Notes: a model not told the origin generated them from the letters alone. 64,000 nucleotides of DNA from Nitrospira sp. (GCA_030123625.1 CP126121.1:3884179-3948178); one strand, 5' to 3'. Positions 1 through 9,066 are shown, counted from the stretch's first letter. Translations and numbers: made by a program.

Positions 1-2
1 AA

Positions 3-1400
3 ACTGTCCGCATCATCCAAGGGCTTCGAGATCGATACGAGGAACATCACGGAGTGGAAATCACGGAAGACGCCATTATTGAGGCTGTCAAGTTGTCCGA
101 TCGCTACATCACCGACCGGTTTCTCCCGGACAAGGCGATCGACTTGATCGATGAAACCGGGTCGCGGGCGAAGCTCCAGACCTATGCACTCCCCTCGGAA
201 TTGAAAGCGATGGAGCAAGAGCTGAAGAAGGTGTCGCGAGAGAAAGAACTGTCAATATCCATGCAGAATTTCGAGGAAGCCGTACGGCACCGTGAGGAAG
301 AAGAGCGCCTGCGTAAGTTGCTCGACGAATCCAAGCGAGAATGGAAAAAGAATCAAGAAAAAAACAAGCCCGTGATCGGTAAGGAGGATGTCGCCTACGT
401 TGTGTCCAAAATGACCGGTATTCCGCTCTTTAAGCTGGAAGAAGAAGAGTCCAACAAGCTCTTGCGCATGGAAGAGTTTCTCCATAAACGAGTGGTCGGT
501 CAAAATGAGGCGATTTCCGCGGTCGCTCGCGCCATCCGACGATCTCGCGCCGGTTTGAAGGAAGCTCGGAAACCGATCGGCTCCTTCATTTTCTTAGGAC
601 CGACGGGTGTAGGTAAGACGGAACTGGCCAGGACATTGGCTGAGTTTCTGTTCAACAGCGAAGATGCGCTGATCCGTGTCGATATGTCCGAATATCAGGA
701 AAAGTTTACCAGTTCTCGGCTCTTTGGAGCCCCTCCAGGCTATGTGGGGTATGAAGAAGGTGGACAGTTGACCGAAAAGGTACGCCGTCGGCCTTATTCC
801 GTCGTATTGTTCGATGAAATTGAGAAGGCTCATCCGGATGTGTTCAATGTCCTGCTTCAAGTATTAGATGACGGAGTGTTGACAGATAGTCTCGGACGAA
901 AGGTTGATTTCAAGAATACGGTCGTCATTATGACGTCTAATATCGGAACGAAAATGATTCAGAAGGGTGTTTCCCTTGGTTTTCAGAGCACGGAAAGCGA
1001 AGCGGCACGTCGGAAGAAGGAAGAAGTGCTTGGAGAACTTCGGAAATCATTCAGTCCCGAATTTCTCAATCGGATCGATGAAATCGTGATTTTCCATCAA
1101 TTGGAAAAAGAACAGCTCTATAGCATCCTGGATATCTTGCTCCGTGAGTTGAACCTCCGCCTATTGGATAAAGGGATTGAAATTGAGGTCGATGACGAAG
1201 TCAAGCAATGGCTCATCAAAGAGGGCTATGAGCCGTTGTACGGAGCGAGGCCCATGCGGCGGGCTATCCAGCGTGCCATCGGTGACCCGCTATCCGATGA
1301 GCTGATTAGAGGGCGTTTCAAAGAAAGCCGCAAGGTGAAAGTAGTTCTGCGGGATGGAGCTCCGACCTTCATCGAGCAGGAGGCATTGGCGGGAGTATAG
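3..1400 (+). CDS. clpC: ATP-dependent Clp protease ATP-binding subunit ClpC, 5'-truncated by the window edge
   Basis: This is the C-terminal part of a class I Clp/Hsp100 unfoldase that feeds substrates to ClpP. The frame is open to the first bases (TVRIIQGLRDRYEEHHG), so the GTG at 54 is internal and the gene begins upstream. Visible parts are the end of AAA domain 1, a short UVR-like middle region with charged coiled-coil residues (NFEEAVRHREEEERL), and AAA domain 2 with Walker A GPTGVGKT (near base 597), Walker B VVLFDEIEKAH, a sensor region FLNRIDEI and the C-terminal D2-small domain (YGARPMRRAI). The short middle domain favours ClpC over ClpB. LGF near base 978 may be the ClpP-docking loop. 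Nothing looks broken. Confidence 0.93.
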   Translation, partial: TVRIIQGLRDRYEEHHGVEITEDAIIEAVKLSDRYITDRFLPDKAIDLIDETGSRAKLQTYALPSELKAMEQELKKVSREKELSISMQNFEEAVRHREEEERLRKLLDESKREWKKNQEKNKPVIGKEDVAYVVSKMTGIPLFKLEEEESNKLLRMEEFLHKRVVGQNEAISAVARAIRRSRAGLKEARKPIGSFIFLGPTGVGKTELARTLAEFLFNSEDALIRVDMSEYQEKFTSSRLFGAPPGYVGYEEGGQLTEKVRRRPYSVVLFDEIEKAHPDVFNVLLQVLDDGVLTDSLGRKVDFKNTVVIMTSNIGTKMIQKGVSLGFQSTESEAARRKKEEVLGELRKSFSPEFLNRIDEIVIFHQLEKEQLYSILDILLRELNLRLLDKGIEIEVDDEVKQWLIKEGYEPLYGARPMRRAIQRAIGDPLSDELIRGRFKESRKVKVVLRDGAPTFIEQEALAGV

Positions 1401-1507
1401 TGCCTTTGGTGATCTTGAGATTCCCATAACAAACATTAGCGGCCTCTGTGGCTGATCGCTGCAGGGGCTGTTTTGTTGTTCAATGCCTGTGGGTCCATCG
1501 TAACGGA

Positions 1508-2605
1508 ATGTGCTCTCACTCCAATCGGCCAGAATTTCAGCCTGAGGTTCGATGGCGTCCGGGCCCGGTTCTTGGCATCGAATCTTCATGCGATGAAACG
1601 GCTGCAGCCGTACTCAGTCGTGAAGGAAAGGTGCTTTCCAACATAGTGTCTTCGCAAGTGGCAGTCCATAAAAAATTCGGCGGCGTCGTCCCAGAATTAG
1701 CCGCACGAGCTCACCTTGAAACAATCGACATGGTCGTCAGAGAAGCCTTGGCGACTGCCCAAATCCCAAAAAATACTCTAGGTGCGGTGGCCGTCACTCA
1801 CGGACCTGGATTGGCTGGAGCCCTTTTGGTGGGAGTGAATTACGCAAAAGCCTTGAGCTACGGATTGGGCATTCCGATTATTGGCGTCAATCACCTGCAG
1901 GGCCATATCGCTTCTGCATGGCTCACCGACCAGATATTCCCACTATCGTGCATTGTGCTGGTTGTGTCGGGCGGTCATACTCACCTCTATCGCCATGAAA
2001 TCGATGGTCGGTGTATCCTACTGGGACGTACTCGCGACGACGCCGCCGGTGAGGCATTCGACAAGGGAGCCCAGATGCTTGGCTTAGGGTATCCCGGTGG
2101 ACCGGCTATTGACCGAATCGCACGTGACGGGGATTCACAGGCCTTTCGCTTTCCTCGCTTCCACCGGGCAAAGAACAGTCTTGAGTTCAGTTTCAGCGGC
2201 CTCAAGACGGCCTTGTTATATAAGTTGCGAGAAATGGATGATTCCCTGCGATCTCATAAGATTGCCGACTTGGCGGCCGGCTACCAAGAGGCTATTGTGC
2301 AGGTCTTGGCCACGAAGGCCTTCGCTGCTCTCGAGCAGTCGAACTTGGATGCGCTCGCTGTCGTGGGAGGCGTTTCAGCTAATTCACGGTTGAGAACCAT
2401 ACTCAGCGAGCGTGCGGTACGTGAAGGTATTCGTCTATCGCTGCCGCCTCTTGAATATTGCACCGACAATGCTGCCATGATTGCCTCGGCGGGGCGCCGG
2501 TTGCTGATGAACGGAGAGCGGCCACATGGCGATCTCGATATCAGTCCGGCCGAGAGGTTCGTGACGATTCAGGAAGAAAACCGAGCAAATATCGGGTTTT
2601 CCTAA
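1508..2605 (+). CDS. tsaD: tRNA threonylcarbamoyladenosine biosynthesis protein TsaD
   Basis: TsaD is the Kae1/YgjD-family transferase that, with TsaB and TsaE, puts the threonylcarbamoyl group on A37 of ANN-decoding tRNAs. Family motifs are plain: the start of the fold GIESSCDETAAAV, the metal-binding HLQGHIASAW (H-x3-H), VVSGGHTHL, the GEAFDKGA loop and GGVSANSRLR. The open frame reaches back to a GTG at 1448, but residues before VLGIESSCDE are not family-like. The ATG at 1508 is chosen as the nearest plausible start, giving 365 aa with about 20 extra N-terminal residues. The stop codon is in the same frame as the downstream hflX. Confidence 0.93.
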   Translation: MCSHSNRPEFQPEVRWRPGPVLGIESSCDETAAAVLSREGKVLSNIVSSQVAVHKKFGGVVPELAARAHLETIDMVVREALATAQIPKNTLGAVAVTHGPGLAGALLVGVNYAKALSYGLGIPIIGVNHLQGHIASAWLTDQIFPLSCIVLVVSGGHTHLYRHEIDGRCILLGRTRDDAAGEAFDKGAQMLGLGYPGGPAIDRIARDGDSQAFRFPRFHRAKNSLEFSFSGLKTALLYKLREMDDSLRSHKIADLAAGYQEAIVQVLATKAFAALEQSNLDALAVVGGVSANSRLRTILSERAVREGIRLSLPPLEYCTDNAAMIASAGRRLLMNGERPHGDLDISPAERFVTIQEENRANIGFS

Positions 2606-2611
2606 AGGGGT

Positions 2612-2617
2612 AAGGAG
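2612..2617 (+). promoter_or_regulatory. Strong ribosome binding site (AAGGAG) deciding a non-canonical hflX start
   Basis: AAGGAG lies 6 nt before an in-frame ATT at 2624, directly after the tsaD stop. No ATG, GTG or TTG occurs in this frame between the tsaD stop (2605) and the ATG at 2744. Family-typical HflX sequence is already present upstream of that ATG. Confidence 0.65.
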
Positions 2618-2623
2618 AAGCCA

Positions 2624-4318
2624 ATTCCTGATATCCGAGGTCAGATCACAGGACTGCGTACCAGCCAAGTCGCGTCTGTTGAACGACTCTACCGACGTCG
2701 TGTCTCCCCCGATAAAGTCATTACACCGGAGCTGGCAAAAGCCATGGCCCAGCTGACCGTCGAGTTTCGTCGCCCGATCGGTGTGCTGTTGACACGACGA
2801 GGACAAGTTCAGGAAGTGATTGTGGGAACGGATTTGTCCCTGTCTTCAACGACGCTGACCCTCTTCCGTACGGGGGCGCGATCGCTTCGTGGTTTAAGGT
2901 TCATTCGCACACAACTGCACGATCAGCCTTTAAATCAAGAGGTGCTCACTGATCTGGCTTTCTTGCGACTTGACCTTATCGGACTTCTCTCCATCACGGA
3001 GGATGGCCAATTAGGCAATCTGTATCTTGCCCATCTGCTGGCTCCCAATTCGACTGGTCAATTGTTCAAAGTACTCAAGGCCGTCCCGTTCCACAATCTG
3101 ACCATGATGTTCGACCGGTTCATCGAAGAGCTTGACGTAGACCTTCAGCGGGCGCGAGCCCACTATGCGGTGGAGAGCGGCAAGGAATCGGCGATACTTG
3201 TCAGCGCCTCCGTTAAAAGTCGGTCCGAGCAGGAAGAGCGTTTGGCCGAGTTGGCTGAGCTGGCGACCTCCGCCGATATCACGGTGATCGATCGGGTCGT
3301 ACAACGAACGCCGGACGGGCATCAGCGGTATCTCTTGGGAAGCGGCAAGATGAAGGATGTTCTAATCCGGACGCTCCATCAGGGCGCCGGCATGGTGATT
3401 TTTGATCAAACGTTGTCACCGGCTCAACTGCGAGCAATTTCAGAGATGACCGATATTAAGGTGATTGACCGGACTCAGCTGATCCTGGATATCTTTGCTC
3501 GCCGAGCCCACAGTCGTGAAGGCAAAGTACAGGTGGAACTCGCGCAGCTACGGTATCTGCTTCCACGATTGTCTGGAAAAGGCACCGAACTCTCGCGCAT
3601 GGGCGGCGGGATCGGGACTCGAGGACCGGGCGAAACCAAATTGGAAACTGATCGTCGCCGTGTGCGCGACCGCATCACGCATTTAGAACGGGAACTGAGG
3701 CAGTTTGAACGCCGGCAAGGCCAACGTCGATCCAAGCGCGATCGACACGGACTCCCTATCGTTTCTCTGGTGGGCTATACGAACGCTGGTAAGTCGACAC
3801 TGCTCAACGTGCTGACGAACAGTCAGGTATCAGCTCAAAACAGATTATTCGAAACTCTGGATACGACAAGCCGACGTCTGCGGTTTCCGCAGGATCGCGA
3901 AATCATCATCACCGATACGGTAGGGTTTATTCGGGATCTTCCGCAAGAGTTGGTCGGTGCTTTTCGGACAACGCTCGAAGAACTCCGAGAGGCCGATCTC
4001 ATACTGCATGTTGTCGATGGCAGCGCCGCGGACATCGACATTCAGATTACGGCCGTCGTCGCCATTCTTGAGGAGTTGCATTTGAATGCGATACCGAGAT
4101 TGCTCGTGTTGAATAAGTGTGACCGGATATCACCATCGCGCGTCGAGTTACTCTGCCGGCGTTACGGAGCCATCGGCATTTCGGCGTTCCAGCCTGCCAC
4201 ACTACGTCCTCTCCTCGCTCAATTGGAAGCCCACGTGAGGGCTTTGTCAACCGATGACCATCAGACTGTCGGCCTGCAGCTGCAGGCCGACCCGCTGGTG
4301 CTTGCATCTCGTCGGTAA
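2624..4318 (+). CDS. hflX: GTPase HflX, probable AUU start codon
   Basis: HflX is a ribosome-associated GTPase that splits or rescues stalled ribosomes under stress. It has the N-terminal HflX domain with the glycine-rich segment GGGIGTRGPGETKLE, a helical linker (RRRVRDRITHLEREL), and the G domain with G1 GYTNAGKST (about residue 383), G3 DTVGFI and G4 NKCD. The first ATG is at 2744, but the frame is open from the tsaD stop and the codons before it (VERLYRRRVSPDKVITPELAKAM) read like the conserved HflX N-terminus. With no ATG/GTG/TTG there, the best start is ATT at 2624 behind AAGGAG, giving 564 aa. A CTG at 2654 is the alternative. The function is near certain; the start is inferred. Confidence 0.92.
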   Translation: MPDIRGQITGLRTSQVASVERLYRRRVSPDKVITPELAKAMAQLTVEFRRPIGVLLTRRGQVQEVIVGTDLSLSSTTLTLFRTGARSLRGLRFIRTQLHDQPLNQEVLTDLAFLRLDLIGLLSITEDGQLGNLYLAHLLAPNSTGQLFKVLKAVPFHNLTMMFDRFIEELDVDLQRARAHYAVESGKESAILVSASVKSRSEQEERLAELAELATSADITVIDRVVQRTPDGHQRYLLGSGKMKDVLIRTLHQGAGMVIFDQTLSPAQLRAISEMTDIKVIDRTQLILDIFARRAHSREGKVQVELAQLRYLLPRLSGKGTELSRMGGGIGTRGPGETKLETDRRRVRDRITHLERELRQFERRQGQRRSKRDRHGLPIVSLVGYTNAGKSTLLNVLTNSQVSAQNRLFETLDTTSRRLRFPQDREIIITDTVGFIRDLPQELVGAFRTTLEELREADLILHVVDGSAADIDIQITAVVAILEELHLNAIPRLLVLNKCDRISPSRVELLCRRYGAIGISAFQPATLRPLLAQLEAHVRALSTDDHQTVGLQLQADPLVLASRR

Positions 4319-4339
4319 CCTCTGCACAATCGGGCCGCC

Positions 4340-5005
4340 ATGAAGAAAGCCAAACGCATGGGAACACAGTCCGTTTTCGACCGCCCGGCACAGATTGCCA
4401 TGAGCCTGCGTCGAGCCATGCCGGTGGCGCGGGTGGAATTAACGCATCGTTCTCCGTGGGAGTTACTGGTCGCTACCATTCTATCAGCGCAGTGCACGGA
4501 CCAGCGCGTGAACCAGGTGACACCGAGCCTATTCGGACAATATCCCACACCCCAAGCCATGGCAAAGGCGCCGTCGACTGAGCTGGAAGCGTTGATCAGA
4601 TCAACCGGCTTTTATAAGAGCAAGGCGAAAAACTTGATCGGCTGTGCTCAGGTCATTACCGCGCAGTTCAAGGGTCGAGTCCCCGACACAATGGAAGAAC
4701 TCATATCGCTACCTGGTGTCGGGCGAAAAACAGCCAATGTGCTCCTTGGGACTGCGTTTGGAAAACCGGCTGTTGTCGTCGATACGCATGTGAGCCGGGT
4801 GACCAATCGACTGGCCTTGACCCATTCAAGGGATCCCGAGCAAATCGAGCGCGATCTGCAATCGGCGTATCCGCAAACTCAGTGGACGGATGTGTCCCAA
4901 CGGCTGCTCCTTCACGGACGGTATGTATGCCTCGCACGGAAACCGCGCTGTCTTGTTTGCCCGATTTACGATGTGTGTGAGTGGGAAGGGAAACTCCAGA
5001 AATGA
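4340..5005 (+). CDS. nth: Endonuclease III
   Basis: This is a DNA glycosylase/AP lyase for oxidised pyrimidines in base excision repair, 221 aa and normal family length. The helix-hairpin-helix LPGVGRKTANV carries the catalytic Lys (about residue 129), VDTHVSRV carries the catalytic Asp, and the C-terminus has the 4Fe-4S cysteine pattern C-x6-C-x2-C-x5-C (CLARKPRCLVCPIYDVC). The stop overlaps the next start as ATGA, so translation of nth and yicC is probably coupled. Confidence 0.95.
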   Translation: MKKAKRMGTQSVFDRPAQIAMSLRRAMPVARVELTHRSPWELLVATILSAQCTDQRVNQVTPSLFGQYPTPQAMAKAPSTELEALIRSTGFYKSKAKNLIGCAQVITAQFKGRVPDTMEELISLPGVGRKTANVLLGTAFGKPAVVVDTHVSRVTNRLALTHSRDPEQIERDLQSAYPQTQWTDVSQRLLLHGRYVCLARKPRCLVCPIYDVCEWEGKLQK

Positions 5006-5880
5006 TTAAGAGCATGACAGGATTCGGCCGCCGACAGGAATCATGGTCCGAAGGGACCGTCAGCGTTGAAGTGAGGTCGGTCAACCATCGTTTCCTTGAG
5101 GCGTCTATTCGCATGCCGAAGTCGATGAGCGGACTAGAAGAACGATTCAAGAAGGCGATCCAACAACAGTGTGGACGTGGAAGAGTCGATCTAACAGTGT
5201 CGCTACAGGGCGGTCGAGGAAGCGATCGTGCCGTGCAACTTGACGTTGAACTGGCCAAACAGTACCATCATGCTCTTCGTACGCTCCAGCGCACGCTGAA
5301 ACTTAAAGGCTCCATTGACATCGGACTGATGGCGGGATTCCGCGATATCATCGCGCTTTCTGAGCAGCCGGCCGACGATCCTACGCTCACAAAAGTGGTG
5401 GAGAAACTGGGACTACTTGCGGTGTCGGATATGACGAAGATGCGGGAGAAAGAGGGAGCTTTACTCGCACGGGATATCCTGGCTCGACTTGATCAAGTGC
5501 GTGAGTGCAGCAGTGCAGTATCGTCCCGTGCTCCTCACATTGCGCAGGAGACTTTCGACCGTATGAGGCAGCGCGTGGAGAAATTGTTGGCGGACTCTAT
5601 CCCGGACCTCCCTCGGCTCAATCAAGAGCTGGCGCTGTATGCCGATCGGTGCGACATTACGGAAGAATTGGTCAGGCTAGACACGCATATGATACAGTTT
5701 GAGCGTACGCTTCAAGGCAACGAACCGGTCGGGAAGACGTTGGACTTTCTTCTGCAGGAGATGGGACGGGAAGTCAATACCATTGGATCAAAAGCCAACG
5801 ATGCGGAAGTCAGGGCCGAGGTGGTGCGCATGAAAGCGGAGCTTGAGCGTATGCGGGAACAGATACAGAATGTCGAATGA
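5002..5880 (+). CDS. yicC: YicC family endoribonuclease-like protein
   Basis: YicC/YloC proteins are RNA-acting enzymes linked to sRNA and mRNA turnover. The signature start MIKSMTGFGR and the C-terminal block (GREVNTIGSKANDAEV followed by VRMKAELERMREQIQNVE) are intact, with EVRSVNHRFLE between. The ATG at 5002 is preferred over an upstream GTG at 4981 because the family starts with MIxSMTGFGR and the ATGA overlap with nth fits. The gene is followed, as often in bacteria, by gmk, again with a 4-base overlap. It is 292 aa. Confidence 0.92.
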   Translation: MIKSMTGFGRRQESWSEGTVSVEVRSVNHRFLEASIRMPKSMSGLEERFKKAIQQQCGRGRVDLTVSLQGGRGSDRAVQLDVELAKQYHHALRTLQRTLKLKGSIDIGLMAGFRDIIALSEQPADDPTLTKVVEKLGLLAVSDMTKMREKEGALLARDILARLDQVRECSSAVSSRAPHIAQETFDRMRQRVEKLLADSIPDLPRLNQELALYADRCDITEELVRLDTHMIQFERTLQGNEPVGKTLDFLLQEMGREVNTIGSKANDAEVRAEVVRMKAELERMREQIQNVE

Positions 5881-6593
5881 GCACTGCGATTACCACAAGT
5901 AACCATCCCCCGGGTGTTCTGGAGAATCGGCAAGCTCCTGAACGTCGGGGAATTCTGTACATTATTTCAGCGCCCTCAGGAGCGGGAAAGACGACCCTGT
6001 GTAAACAGATCGTGGCATCGGTCTCCGGGCTGTGGCATTCAGTGTCGTTTACGACAAGAAAACCGCGTCCGGGAGAAGAACACGGACGTGAGTACTTCTT
6101 TATTGAAGAGAAACTATTTCACGATATGGTTGCGAGACATGAATTCTTGGAATACGCACACGTGTATTCCAACTGGTACGGAACACCCCGGAAGCCGTTA
6201 ATGGAGAAGATGGAGCAGGGCATCGATGTCTTGCTGGAAATCGATGTCCAGGGTGCGCTTCAGATTAAAAAGAAGGTCGGCGATGCCGTCTATATCTTCA
6301 TCCTCCCTCCATCGATGGATACTCTGCGTGCTCGACTCCAAGGTCGGGGATCGGACTCTCAGGAGGAGATTGTTCGCCGACTACAAAAGGTGAAAGAAGA
6401 AGTGTGGTGTTTCAGGGAATATTATTACATCGTTCGCAACGATGATCTGACCCAATCCCTTCGTGAGTTGCAAAGCATATTTGTTGCGGAACGTCTGAAG
6501 ACGAAACGGATGGACATGAACTGGCTTGAACAAAGCTTTATCCTTGAGAAAGATGCAAAAATCGCGGAAAGAGAACCATCATCCATTTTATAA
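5877..6593 (+). CDS. gmk: Guanylate kinase
   Basis: Phosphorylates GMP to GDP in purine nucleotide metabolism. The P-loop SAPSGAGKTTL is at about residues 31-41, followed by the GMP-binding region VSFTTRKPRPGEEHGREYFF and the lid IVRRLQKVKEE. The protein is 238 aa, slightly longer than usual because of a short N-terminal tail. It starts with an ATGA overlap on yicC. A purine kinase directly before rpoZ is a common bacterial arrangement. Confidence 0.95.
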   Translation: MSTAITTSNHPPGVLENRQAPERRGILYIISAPSGAGKTTLCKQIVASVSGLWHSVSFTTRKPRPGEEHGREYFFIEEKLFHDMVARHEFLEYAHVYSNWYGTPRKPLMEKMEQGIDVLLEIDVQGALQIKKKVGDAVYIFILPPSMDTLRARLQGRGSDSQEEIVRRLQKVKEEVWCFREYYYIVRNDDLTQSLRELQSIFVAERLKTKRMDMNWLEQSFILEKDAKIAEREPSSIL

Positions 6594-6612
6594 CAAGGGA
6601 GTAGGATTTATT

Positions 6613-6969
6613 ATGATCGATATGTTGGGGTTGTTGCCGCAATACACGTCAAATGAATTTGATTCCCGTCATAGATTGGTGATCGTCGCCTCGCAGCGGG
6701 CGAAGCACTTGACTCAAGGTGCTAAACCAGCGGGGTCCTCTCGCTTCACAAAAGAAACAACCATCGCACTTGACGAGGTGTTGAGAGGGCATACCAAGTA
6801 TTTGACCGGAAAAGAGGCCCGGGATGCGATGAAGGAAGCCAAACGAGGGAAAGAGGGGGAAACCGAACGTTTAGCCATGATGACTGGGGAGGACGCCCGC
6901 GAAATCAAGAAGGAGCTCAGTGTGTACGTCGATGATACGGTGCAACCGGCGGCTCCGGCTGAGGAGTAA
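6613..6969 (+). CDS. rpoZ: DNA-directed RNA polymerase omega subunit
   Basis: Omega promotes assembly of RNA polymerase and in many bacteria contributes to ppGpp sensing. The omega core is seen as NEFDSRHRLVIVASQRAKHL followed by TKETTIALDEVLRG and a charged tail ending QPAAPAEE. A longer frame from 6526 overlaps gmk, but the ATG at 6613, behind a purine-rich GGAGTAGGA, matches the usual family start and gives 118 aa. It sits 19 bp after gmk and 3 bp before coaBC. Confidence 0.9.
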   Translation: MIDMLGLLPQYTSNEFDSRHRLVIVASQRAKHLTQGAKPAGSSRFTKETTIALDEVLRGHTKYLTGKEARDAMKEAKRGKEGETERLAMMTGEDAREIKKELSVYVDDTVQPAAPAEE

Positions 6970-6972
6970 GGA

Positions 6973-8217
6973 TTGGTCGGAGCACAGTCGCCGATAAATC
7001 TACGGGGCAAGCGTCTTGCCCTTGGAGTGACCGGCAGCATTGCTGCGTATAAAGCGGTCGGCTTGCTTCGATCTCTTGCGCGTGAAGGGGCCGCCGTGTC
7101 AGTGGTCATGACTCAGGCTGCCACGAAATTTGTGACTCCCCTTACGTTTGAAGTCCTCTCGGGAAGACGGGTCGCGACGGATCTCTTTGAATCTCACGAA
7201 GAGATGACCCATCTTGCCGTCCCAGGACAAGCCCACGCAATTATTGTGGCGCCGGCTACGGCAAATTTTCTGGCAAAAGCGGCGCTTGGTCTGGCGGATG
7301 ATCTGTTGAGTACGATGCTGTTGAATGCGCGATGTCCTGTGATAGTTGCTCCTGCCATGGATGGAGACATGTGGACACATCCTACGGTCATTCAACATGT
7401 CCAGGCGCTCCGATCTCGTGGCGTCGTTGTGCTGGATCCCGAAATCGGTTCGCTGGCATCAGGACAAGTCGCACAAGGAAGGCTTACGGCAGAGTCGAGA
7501 ATCTTGGATGCCCTCCATGCGGTGCTGATTCCTCAGCTGGATTGGCAAGGACAACGGGTATTGGTATCCGCCGGGCCGACCCAAGAACCTATTGACCCGG
7601 TCCGGTTTATTTCCAACCGTTCCTCCGGGAAGATGGGGTATGCCATTGCAGAAGCCGCACGGGATCGGGGAGCGGAAGTTATCTTGGTTTCAGGACCTTC
7701 CTCTCTGACGCCTCCTCCGGGGGTCACTACTGTTTCAGTCAGTACGGCGAGCGAAATGAGCGATGCATTGAATCGGCATTTCCCGTCCTCTACGGTTCTG
7801 ATCATGGCGGCAGCCGTCGCAGACTTTCGCCCCAAAATGCCGATCGGGCAGAAGCTCAAAAAACAGGGCAAATCTGAGCTCGTCCTCGAGCTTGAAGCCA
7901 CTCCGGACATCCTCGCGATGCTGTCCGCGCGCCGAACATCGCAAATTGTGGTTGGTTTCGCGGCGGAAACCGAACAAGTACTGTCTCATGCGAAAGACAA
8001 GTTGAGAGGGAAAGGTCTGGATCTCATCGTTGCCAACGATGTCGCGCAAACGGGAGGTGGGTTTGGCAGCGATGACAATGCAGTCGTCATCCTCTCGGCT
8101 ACGGGTGAACAGAAAGCGTTGAGGCTGATGCCCAAGCGCCGTCTGGCCGATGAAATTCTGAATGCCGTGCGCGAACTGTGTTTCATCTCGTCTCGGCGTG
8201 AGTCCTCGGTGGAGTGA
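6973..8217 (+). CDS. coaBC: Bifunctional phosphopantothenoylcysteine decarboxylase / phosphopantothenate-cysteine ligase
   Basis: Catalyses two steps of coenzyme A synthesis. The N-terminal flavin-dependent CoaC domain (about residues 1-185) shows GVTGSIAAYKA, the region with the catalytic His (MTHLAV), the ATAN segment (APATANFLAKAALGLADDLLST) and PAMDGDMW. The C-terminal CoaB domain shows VSAGPTQEPIDPVRFISNRS, AAAVADFRP and the nucleotide-binding KLKKQG. The start is a TTG at 6973, three bases after rpoZ. Where E. coli CoaC has an active-site Cys in ACGxxGxGRM, this protein has LASGQVAQGRL, so Ser replaces Cys. I recall a similar Ser variant in other phyla. Confidence 0.93.
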   Translation: MVGAQSPINLRGKRLALGVTGSIAAYKAVGLLRSLAREGAAVSVVMTQAATKFVTPLTFEVLSGRRVATDLFESHEEMTHLAVPGQAHAIIVAPATANFLAKAALGLADDLLSTMLLNARCPVIVAPAMDGDMWTHPTVIQHVQALRSRGVVVLDPEIGSLASGQVAQGRLTAESRILDALHAVLIPQLDWQGQRVLVSAGPTQEPIDPVRFISNRSSGKMGYAIAEAARDRGAEVILVSGPSSLTPPPGVTTVSVSTASEMSDALNRHFPSSTVLIMAAAVADFRPKMPIGQKLKKQGKSELVLELEATPDILAMLSARRTSQIVVGFAAETEQVLSHAKDKLRGKGLDLIVANDVAQTGGGFGSDDNAVVILSATGEQKALRLMPKRRLADEILNAVRELCFISSRRESSVE

Positions 8218-8226
8218 CCCAAGCTT

Positions 8227-8958
8227 ATGGCGCCCAGTTCGAAAAAAATCGGTAATGCTGCAGAAATTGATCGGCTGGCCTTAGCATTTGTTAAAGAGCC
8301 GGGGTCCAAGGTATTTATCCCTCTGGCAGAAGAATACGGCAAAGCCGGTATGTGGGAAGAGGCCGTTGCAGTTCTTGAAGATGGGTTGAAGACCAATCCA
8401 GGGTTCATCACGGCCATGGTAGCGTTAGGTCGTGCCTATGAGCAGCTGAGCCAAGCGGTCAAGGCTAAAGCCATTCTTGAAGAAGCCATCAAATTGAGCC
8501 CCGATAATCTTCGTGCGCATCGAACATTAGCGAAGCTCTACGCGGCTCAAGGAGCCAAAGAGGCAGCCATCCGGTCGTGCAATGTTATTTTATCCGTCAA
8601 CCCACACGACCAAGAAGCCTTGTCACTTCGTGCCGGGCTCGACATGCCGACGACTCATGGAACGGCACAATTGCAAGGACAATTGCATGAGGAACCAGTG
8701 AAAACTGCAAGCCTTGACTCCGACCCTCTTCGCGGCGAGGGCATGACATTCGCCATAAGCGGTGCGGCATTGGCAACGAAAGATGACGTTAACGGGCTGT
8801 CTAGTAACGTACCCCATTCAGAAGAAAGACTTGTTGCTACAGTCAGTTGCACGGCTCAAACCTCACAGAAAACTAGGAGCGCGGTGATCGCACAGCTTGA
8901 GCAGTGGCTTACCTCGGTCCAGTTGCGTCGACAAAATCCCCTTCGCCCCCACTCATGA
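8227..8958 (+). CDS. Tetratricopeptide-repeat protein
   Basis: A 243-aa protein with about three TPR units between residues 25 and 140, for example YGKAGMWEEAVAVLEDGLKT, YEQLSQAVKAKAILEEAIKL and YAAQGAKEAAIRSCNVILSV. The last 100 residues are low in recognisable structure. There is no signal peptide, so it is probably a cytoplasmic scaffold. It begins 9 bp after coaBC and ends before a promoter-like stretch. The binding partner cannot be told from sequence. Confidence 0.75.
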   Translation: MAPSSKKIGNAAEIDRLALAFVKEPGSKVFIPLAEEYGKAGMWEEAVAVLEDGLKTNPGFITAMVALGRAYEQLSQAVKAKAILEEAIKLSPDNLRAHRTLAKLYAAQGAKEAAIRSCNVILSVNPHDQEALSLRAGLDMPTTHGTAQLQGQLHEEPVKTASLDSDPLRGEGMTFAISGAALATKDDVNGLSSNVPHSEERLVATVSCTAQTSQKTRSAVIAQLEQWLTSVQLRRQNPLRPHS

Positions 8959-8980
8959 ACTTCCTCATGACTTCAACGGT

Positions 8981-9010
8981 TTGACCACTCTGAGAGTGGA
9001 CTGCTAGAAT
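8981..9010 (+). promoter_or_regulatory. Sigma70-like promoter with a palindrome in its spacer, ahead of aroQ
   Basis: TTGACC (8981-8986) and TAGAAT (9005-9010) are separated by 18 bp. The palindrome CCACTCTGAGAGTGG (8985-8999) covers the spacer, which is a typical place for a repressor site. It could instead be part of a weak terminator for the TPR gene. Confidence 0.5.
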
Positions 9011-9066
9011 GCCGCCTTTGGTGTGGAGGTGTGAGGCAGGTATACAACGGAGGTATCGCACGCGAT

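Noticed and set aside
1290..1589. Minus-strand 99-aa frame between clpC and tsaD
   Set aside because: Antisense to two strong genes and without recognisable content.
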